Source: Austropuccinia psidii
Taxonomy: Eukaryota; Basidiomycota; Pucciniomycetes; Pucciniales; Sphaerophragmiaceae
NCBI GenBank assembly: GCA_023105745.1
Contig: JALGQZ010000001.1
Location: 55,374,937 to 55,438,936 of the forward strand
Direction: 5' to 3'
Length of the DNA: 64,000 nt
Shown here: positions 57,030-64,000 of the stretch, piece by piece
Layout of the letters: each line of letters opens with the position of its first letter
How positions within the stretch are numbered: position 1 is the stretch's first letter
Notes under the pieces: generated by a model
What the model saw: the letters and a program-made list of their open reading frames with translations, nothing else
Databases searched by the model: none
Told to the model about the DNA's origin: nothing
Program-made: the position numbers and the translations under genes

Positions 57030-58838
57030 TGCAAGATGTGGATATGAAACTTTGATCAAAAATCAAATACTTTTCCTGTCCTCAAAATTTGCATAAGGTA
57101 AAATTTCATGTAGAATATTAAATTTTAAGAGTTTTTAAGAGAAAAACTTCCAAACTTATTGTTTTTAAATTTTTTGTTATAAAACAATAATATCATGAAG
57201 ATTTATTTTTTTACAAGCAATAAAAATTTATCCATAAATACTCTACAAGAGATATTTAAGGCTACAAAAGAAATTTCTGCAAGAGTGATTTCAATTGAAA
57301 TTCAATTTATCAAAGAACTGCAGGAAATTAATATGATAGAAAATTCTTTAAGAATATTATTAAATATAAAATAGGCTCAAAAGTGACCAGAGTGAATTTG
57401 GAAACAAATTGAGGCAGTTAAAAGTCATAAAAGATGCTTTAATTCACTTATGGGGTAGTTCAAGGGTAAAAATTATTATAAGGACTTTTTCATGTGGTTA
57501 AGAATTTTAAAATGATATACAATTTGTGGCTTTAATATTTTATTGATTGGCTTAACAGTGTTTAAACTGATTATAAAAGGAAAAGATTCTAACATGAAGA
57601 GAAAAGTGGGGCAAAAAAGAAATCATTTTATAGTTACCAATTTTCTCACTCAAAAATTGAAACTTACTCTTTTCACTTGTTAGAAGCACTCTGAAAACAG
57701 AAAATCCAATTATGGCATCATTGAAGCTCGGTTTGGACCAAAAAAGGGCTGGTTTTAGCCATTTTTGCTATTTTCAGCCATTTTAGACCCTTAAATCAGC
57801 CATTGCTATAGTAATACCTGTTTTCAAGCCTTCAAAAACACGTCAGAATGTGTGCAAGAGACTTCAAAACCAGTTAAAGCTCTTTTTACTAAGATTGTTT
57901 TAGCTTAAGGGTAGCTTTACCCTCTTGGAAACAGTTAAGACTGCCCTGATTGGTATCAAAACTTCATCATCAATTGAGTCACAGACCTTGTGATTCAATT
58001 CTAGGCCAAAATTGATGAGCTTTTGAATTAACCTTTACATTTCACACCTTTCAGAAAGGAATTTGGGGGAGTCTGGCACCCTTGGAGCCAAGATTCCTTT
58101 TCCCCCTCCAGAATTAATCTTTCCAATTTATTTTTTCTTTAATTCCTCATTATGTATTATACTTGTAATTCAAATATGTAATTGAATTTATTTTTTACAG
58201 TACACAACTGCAATAATTGATACCGCATATTTGAATCAAAGCTCACTTATGTAATACATGTGCACATTTTGACATTTCAATTGAAAATACTTCAATTCCT
58301 CATAACTTCTAAACTACACACCACACCCCAATTTTAACACAAAAATCTATGGTTAACTCCATATTTTGTGTGAATTAAATTAAGGCTTTGAGGATTCTCA
58401 TATTTTCATACATCAAATACTAAAAAACTTAATTTAAGCTTATTTAAAGTTGAGTTACAGAATTCTCACTCAGAGGTGACCCCACCTAATTTTTTATGAG
58501 GAATCAAATGGTGAAATAATTTTCATAAGTTTCTTCATTGAAAAAACAGTTATAACAACTTTTATTTATCTTTTTTTCCAAAAATATTTTATTTTTGATA
58601 TTTTTTTTGAAAATTTATTTTACTTAATTTTTTTAAGTTAAATTGTATTTTGACTATTTTAAATTTCAATGTAATTTTTATCTTGTATTCTATTAAAAAA
58701 ATTTAATTTTGTTCATAAAGATTATATTTATATTTGATTTTTATTTTTTTAATATGAATAAACTTATTTGTTTATAATTATAACATAATTTGTCAATTGT
58801 GGTCTTTTGGGTATATGAAAATACCTCTAAGGCTCATA
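57030..58838 (-). repeat. Element F 5' LTR
   Basis: On the minus strand it starts TATGAGCCTTAGAGGTA at 58838 (TG mutated to TA) and ends CATCTTGCA at 57030. It is 1809 bp against 1768 for the other copy. Confidence 0.85.
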
Positions 58839-58884
58839 CTTGAGGTGGATGAGCTTCATGAATGGGGAATTTGGTTTCTCCTGA

Positions 58885-59430
58885 AGCAAAAAAATCACTT
58901 TTTAAATGGGATCCATGTGCTTTGGAGGTAATTGAAAATAGGCTCAGGGAATTTCTGTAAATTTTACTTATTTTCATAAAAGTATTTCTCTTGATAGTAT
59001 TAAACTACCTACAGGAGTTCAAAAAACCATGGATCATTAGGATGAGCAGAGTAAAAAAAGGTAGGATGATCTTACTTTCTTCCATTGGTTCATCAATTTT
59101 TCTGCTCTTTTGAGGTCACATGAGCACCTTCAACTTGTAAATTGAATGATATTCCTCAATGTGGAATCCTTTTCGTCCTGCAGGAAACAAAGCACACGTT
59201 AGATGGGATCCATGTGTTTCTGAGGTAATTTAAAATGGGGTCAGGTGAATTCTTCTGTAATTTTTACCAATTGTCATAAAATCATTTCTCTTGAGATTAG
59301 TAAACTCACTACAGAAGCTCAAAAAACAAATATGTATCACTAGTATGAAAAGAAGACTAAAAATAGAGGATAATATTACTTTATTCAATTGGTTAATCAA
59401 TCTTTCTTTTCTTTTTAAGTCCCCAAATAC
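58885..59430. repeat. Diverged tandem duplication, period about 297 bp
   Basis: Segment 58885-59130 is repeated at 59182-59430: both contain GGGATCCATGTG (ATCC at 58911 and 59208), GAGGTAATT, a TTTCTCTTGA block, a CTACAG.AG.TCAAAAAA block and TTCAATTGGTTaATCAAT-like ends. The repeat carries a minus-strand frame with a hydrophobic segment in each unit. Confidence 0.7.
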
Positions 59431-59529
59431 TTCTTTTATATGTGGAAGAACATTTTTGTTGACATGCTCGAAATGCATAATTTTATTTTGAGCTTGGAAA
59501 TTTCCCTTAATAGTTTTCATAAGGACCAC
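59230..59529 (-). pseudogene. Unrecognised small ORF with one membrane-like segment
   Basis: A 99-codon minus-strand frame starts ATG-like at 59529. It has a Lys-rich N-terminal half, then about 23 hydrophobic residues (VILSSIFSLLFILVIHICFL), then a basic tail. The downstream repeat unit (58885-59130) encodes a similar but stop-containing hydrophobic and basic stretch, so a short gene-like unit may have been duplicated and lost. I do not recognise the family; chance in T-rich DNA is possible. Confidence 0.3.
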
Positions 59530-60059
59530 ATATATCTGTACAAAAGAAAGGAGGTTTAGGTATTTTGTAGGTCTCTAAAATCCCTTTTTTGAAGATTTTG
59601 AAGGCAAATATTAAAATATCTCAGTGTCATCCAATAAGCAAGCAAGAGCCATCAAAATAATCTTGTTTTTGCATTTAATTCAACAATTTTTAGCAGTGGG
59701 AGCTTTTACCAATTTGTCTCACAAGGACAATGCCTAAGATATATATGATTCAATTTTTTCAAGAACTTCAAATATTTGGGATTCCAGAAGGATAATGAAT
59801 GGATATAGACAAAATCATCAGATAAGGAGTGGTGAGTAAAACTCTCAATTTTGAGTATTTCAAAACAGGCTTCAATAGATTTTATTCCTTGAAGAAACTC
59901 CTTTTTTTCCTTATTTTTTCATTATAAATGTCTTTCATTGTATATTTTTTTAATATTCCCATTGGGATCAGAGCTTGGCTTCATATGTGAAAAATTCAAA
60001 AGATCTACTTGAGAGACCTCCTCTTTATTTATCTTCCTGTGTGTGTAATGAGTCAAATT

Positions 60060-60310
60060 ATTTTAGAATAGGCCATGATTATTTTCTGTATAGATGATAT
60101 TGAGGTTCCAAAGCTCCTCATTGGCATTTTTTGGCATAAACAGAAAAATTACAATTAATCTTTTTGGTTTTATGATGTCTTTTATCATGACCACTTTGAC
60201 TAATAGGAAAATATCTGTCATATCTCTTTTCAATCCTGTCATTATAATTTGACCTTGTTTCAAAAATTGCATACTCTTCAGCCTTGGGAACCTCTTTTCA
60301 GTATTCAAGA
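60060..60310 (-). pseudogene. Unrecognised basic, gag-like scrap
   Basis: On the minus strand one frame reads 81 codons (60308-60063). A neighbouring frame, with one stop, reads as an Asn/Arg/Tyr/His-rich stretch (YNDRIEKRYDRYFPISQSGH), which is more like a nucleocapsid linker. It could be the remains of an old gag. Evidence is composition only. Confidence 0.2.
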
Positions 60311-63300
60311 GAGAACTAATCTGATTTTAAGTTTCCTTAAGTGGGTGTATTCAACATGAGGAAACTTATTGTTTTAAAAAATTGAAAAGGATATTTTAAA
60401 AACAAGAATGGAAATTTTTTCAGAATAAAAAGATATTTTGAAGAAAGGAAAAGGGGTTTTTGGTATTTGTTTGAAAAAAAAGTACTTCAAAGAAAATTAA
60501 AGTGGGTTTGGTTTTTGTTAAAAACAAATTGAATTTGATTTTTAAAAGAAAGGTAAGAGATGAGAAGGTTAAAAAAATGTGATAAGTGTTTCCAAAAGAA
60601 ATATGGATAAGAATTTATTTGACAAAACATATGGATAAGAATATTTTTGAAAAAAGAAGGAATGATTTTTCTTTCATAGTGTTTCCATTTTATTCTTAAA
60701 TATATATATATTGCTAAATTTTTCTGAACTGGGAGCCCAAACTCCTTGTGGGGAATGCACCAGCATGTATTTAGCCCCTTGTATTGGTAGCAATCTAACT
60801 GTGAGCATTGAGGTATACTCTACATACCCAGATAACCCACAATTAATATTAAAATAAATTCTGAACTATGCATAACCCATAAATTCTGCATATATCCAAA
60901 ATTAATCATTTTTTATTTAAGAAAAGATGAATAACTTTTTCTTGAGTAAGTAAGTCCATGGATTTAATTCCAGATTTAACCTCTACACAAACTTTCACCT
61001 AGTGTATCTTCATAGAGCTAATAAGCCTAAATTAAGTCTATCAGGTGGTAATATGGAAATTACTTCAATACCACATAAAATAATTGTGAAAATGTTTGTT
61101 TTTCTCAAATTCATCCCAAAGTAATGGGAATGTGAGAAATCCCATGTTATTGAAAGACTAAGACTAGTGTTATTAATGCTTATGGCACTTAATATTACTT
61201 TATTCCTACATGAAGGTTTGATAAATCCATAGTGGATATCAGTCTTGAAGCCTGAATTACTGTTTTCTAACATAAAAATAGCTAAGGGGGATAAAAGACA
61301 TCAAAGAGAGCCAGGGTTCCCAAATTCTAAGGCCACTGAAGAATGGATAGCTCTGAAGATTGGATCCTGGCTTATTATGGCCTAATTAGGCTATTAAGAC
61401 CTTTTGGGAACTTGGTTACCATGTTACAGTCCCCATAAGTCATAAGAAAATAGAAAATAAGCTGCTATTTTGACATGACAAGCAGGTAATGAGTAACTCT
61501 AACTCCAGTAAAAACATCAATTATTAATCATTTTTTATGGATAAGCCTTAAAAGATCAATTAAATTCCTTTTAGGTCTAGTATCTATGCATTTACCTGAT
61601 GGTAACCAGCTATTACTGTTCTATTTTCTTTTCTATGTAGAAATAAGGTGAAAACTTCAAAAATTTATTAAAAATACTATTCTTAATAAATCTTTCTGAA
61701 ACTCTCAGGATCAATGGAGAAAGGAATAATTTACAGAAACCAACAAGTCCATTTTTGATGATTCCATGTGAAACACTAAATGTTCAAAGTTCACAGAAAA
61801 TACAATCTGGGATGAAATCTCCAATAACATTGATATATTTGAAAAATTAATGTTAATTCTAAAATCAAAGAACATTGACGGTTCTTACTCGTTTATTTCT
61901 TAACCACAAATGGGTTTGTAGTCAGGTGAAATGACTTAATTAAGTAATTATGATAATCTTACATGACAACAAGTGATGTGATTAATAATCCAAAGAAGAT
62001 AATTCTTTTCTCACTCATTTGTCTCTCAGGTTTTCTCCATGGAGTGCCTCAGTGAGTTTTTATTCACTTAAAAGAGGCCTCCCCTTTCTGTTTCTTACAA
62101 ATCATTTCATTATTCAATCATATCATTAGTACCAACAAGTAATCATTAGTTGAAATTGTTTCTTAAGTGTTTTAAATCTTTCAAAATCAATCCGAAATAT
62201 GTGAAATAATATAAATAAGTTATTTTAAATAGTGTTTCACTATTATATTTTTGTATTACTGCTAAAACTCTATTTGGATCCTTTAAATCCACAAATAATC
62301 TGTCAAATCACTCTACCAATTATTTTCAAGGTATCATTGGAGGATTAGGGAATGTTTTCCTTAATTCTTAAATTTTTTTATCTGGTAATAGTTTTATTCA
62401 AGAATTCTCTTTATAATTATTCTTGAAAAAGATAATTCTATATTAAATCAATTTTTTATTATTTTAATAGGAAGTTTTATTATTAATACTTCTTGTAATT
62501 TCTTCTAGTAGAAAATTACTTCTTACTTTTATACTCACTAGTAGTGTATAGCAAGTAAAAGTAGGATCACACAATTAATTAGCTATTTGTGTTTATAATG
62601 AATTCTTTTATCATATTTAATAAGAAGAGTCATAGTACTCTTGGTTAATAGTAATATTTTCCAAATTTGCATAGACACATCTTAAAATAACATAATGGTG
62701 GCATGTGTTTAGCAATTTCTTGAATAAATAAATATATGAAATAATAAATACAATTTTCATTTTAAGCTTATATATACAGATAAAATATTTTATTGAATTA
62801 TATATGTAAATTATTCTTTTTTTTGAATGTTTAATTTGACAAAACTTTCATATTCTTTTTTTCTTTTTTTGGTTTTATAAGAAAAACAAAAATTCAAAAG
62901 CATGAAGATTGTAGACATTTATCAAAAAAACAAATATTTTGAATTTAACAAATATTGAAATTTTCAAAATTTGAAATTTCTTAGTTATTTCATTAAATGT
63001 GTTTTTTTCAAAAAAAAAATTGGATTTTCTTAAAAAGTTTAGCTTTTTTATATAAAATTAATGATTATTTATAAAGATTAATATTTTTAATTAACTCCTT
63101 GAAAGAAGAATTATTTTTTCAATTCTTTAATTAGCTGTTTTTAAATTTTTTGATATTGGTATGATTGCATATTTAATAAAAAAAAACCTATTTAATCAAA
63201 AAAAAATGAATTTTTTTTGAAAATTTTGTTTTCCTACAAGAAAATATATTTCATGGAATTATATATAAGCAAAGCATGGCTATTTGAGAAATTTGATTTG

Positions 63301-63477
63301 TACTATTCAAAGGATTCATCTTTGAATTCTAATTTTTGAACCACAAAATAAAGAACAAAAAATTTGAAAAAAAAAATGAAAAAAGGATCCATTCAAATTT
63401 TGCAACCTCAAAGCAAAATTTGAATCCAACAATTTCAAATTTTTGTTGAAAACATGATTTATAAAAATAATTAAAAA
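60311..63477. other. AT-rich DNA without recognised features
   Basis: I see no LTR pair, no conserved protein word and no RNA gene here. An 87-codon minus-strand frame (61273-61010) has no recognisable motif. A-runs and T-runs dominate 62800-63480. Confidence 0.5.
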
Positions 63478-63690
63478 ATGCCATTTATGGCATCAACAAC
63501 AGCATAACACTTCCATTTATGGAATCAAAAGTGACACAAAAATGTCATTAATGGAATTAAAAGTGCCATAAATGGCATCAAAAATGACATAGAAATTCGA
63601 TTTATGCTATTGTTGGCCTAAATCATTGCATCAACAATGGCATTTATGCCATTTATGGAATCAACAATGCCATGAATGGGGTTTTGCCCA
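63478..63690. repeat. Palindromic ATGCCATTTATGGCAT repeat cluster
   Basis: Variants of GCCATTTATGGCATCAA occur about ten times in 210 bases, several as perfect palindromes (TGCCATTTATGGCA at about 63479). Related ATTTATGGCA words recur at about 63771. The spacing is irregular. Confidence 0.65.
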
Positions 63691-64000
63691 ATACAGGTAT
63701 TTTTTTAGCTTAATTTTAATCAAAAAACACCCCTCATGTGGTTTTGCTAAATAATTACATGTTTTTACCAATTTATGGCAAAAACACGTAAGGGCTTACA
63801 TGTTTTGACCAAATTTCTTATGTGGGTTTACCAATACCCCAGCTTAATTATGAATAATTAGAATTGTTTGGAATTAATGAAAATTAATTACAATCAAATA
63901 AAATTAATTAAAATTATTATTTTTTATTAATGCCATATTTATTTCTCATTATTCATTATGTATTTTATACTTTATATTTTATTCATTATTTATTCTTATT
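63691..64000. other. AT-rich right edge
   Basis: A few ACATGTTTTnACCAA words (63759, 63798) and then an ATTAATT/TTATTCATT low-complexity run. Nothing else can be supported. Confidence 0.45.

Larger units (their letters stand above)
48913..58838 (-). mobile_element. Element F: old, heavily decayed LTR retrotransposon on the minus strand
   Basis: Related LTRs at 48913-50680 and 57030-58838 are flanked by CTTGA (48908-48912, 58839-58843). Read on the minus strand the order is 5' LTR, primer site, coiled-coil gag, protease, reverse transcriptase, RNase H, integrase, chromo-like tail, polypurine tract, 3' LTR. Gag and pol match B and C; the LTR start TGTGAGACTTAGAGGTA resembles B's. LTR divergence and the number of stops make it the oldest full-length element here. 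Confidence 0.88.

Noticed and set aside
48913..58838. Two independent unrelated repeats flanking the F coding remnants
   Set aside because: The flanks align with each other in order and orientation, end at matching positions, and share the CTTGA duplication, so they are an LTR pair of one element.
60722..60746. TGGGAGCCC near 60729 as another primer-binding site
   Set aside because: It resembles F's site for nine bases only, and no LTR end or pair is visible next to it.
1..64000. RIP (repeat-induced point mutation) as the cause of stops
   Set aside because: Several stops are not C-to-T or G-to-A (AGA to TGA in D gag, TCA to TAA in D integrase), and frameshifts are common. The excess seems limited to CpG, so ordinary decay with methylation fits better.
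1..64000. CRISPR arrays, tRNA or rRNA genes, bacterial-style operons
   Set aside because: No regularly spaced repeats with unique spacers, no cloverleaf-like segment and no rRNA wording were seen; splice sites and chromoviruses point to a fungus.

Overview
The window is almost entirely transposable-element DNA from a fungus: AT-rich, CpG-poor, with short GT-AG introns carrying CTGA-type branch points. Protein wording in gag, pol and an antisense gene resembles, from memory only, predicted proteins of rust fungi (Pucciniales), most of all the TE-inflated genome of Austropuccinia psidii. That assignment is recollection, not a search. No ordinary host gene, rRNA, tRNA or CRISPR array could be supported.

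Six LTR retrotransposons and one solo LTR were delimited by paired LTRs and 5-bp target-site duplications (TSDs). A (1-15125, +) is the 3' part of a decayed Ty3/gypsy chromovirus that runs off the left edge; B (1022-11646, +, TSD GGTCT) sits inside its integrase. C (16492-48666, +, TSD CTAAT) is interrupted in pol by D (21690-44157, +, TSD CTTAT). D carries a reversed solo LTR of family B in gag (23671-25658, TSD GCCCC) and is interrupted in pol by E (27310-37570, +, TSD ATCAC). F (48913-58838, -, TSD CTTGA) is an old relative of B and C. From 58839 to 64000 there is AT-rich DNA with two local repeat arrays and gene-like scraps.

There are two lineages. A, D and E form one: gag and pol in different frames, a classical C-terminal chromodomain, and no tRNA-type primer site. 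Instead the first 14 bases after the 5' LTR are the exact complement of a segment inside the LTR beside a conserved hairpin, and this pairing covaries between D and E, as expected of Tf1/sushi-type self-priming. B, C and F form the other: long LTRs (1.4-2.0 kb), a TGG-type primer-binding site shared by B and C, probable introns at the 5' end of gag, coiled-coil gag, and a short degenerate chromodomain-like tail.

The most interesting object is an antisense, spliced gene between pol and the 3' LTR in both D and E. It has one short intron at a conserved position and phase and a perfectly spaced Zn(II)2Cys6-like cluster. In D it is open for 388 codons although D's own gag and pol are broken; in E one in-frame TGA interrupts it. 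In E its upstream side carries a striking CpG-rich array of about 23 GCGCA words. E has LTRs that look identical and is the youngest insertion; one extra A in an A-run is the only break seen in its gag-pol.
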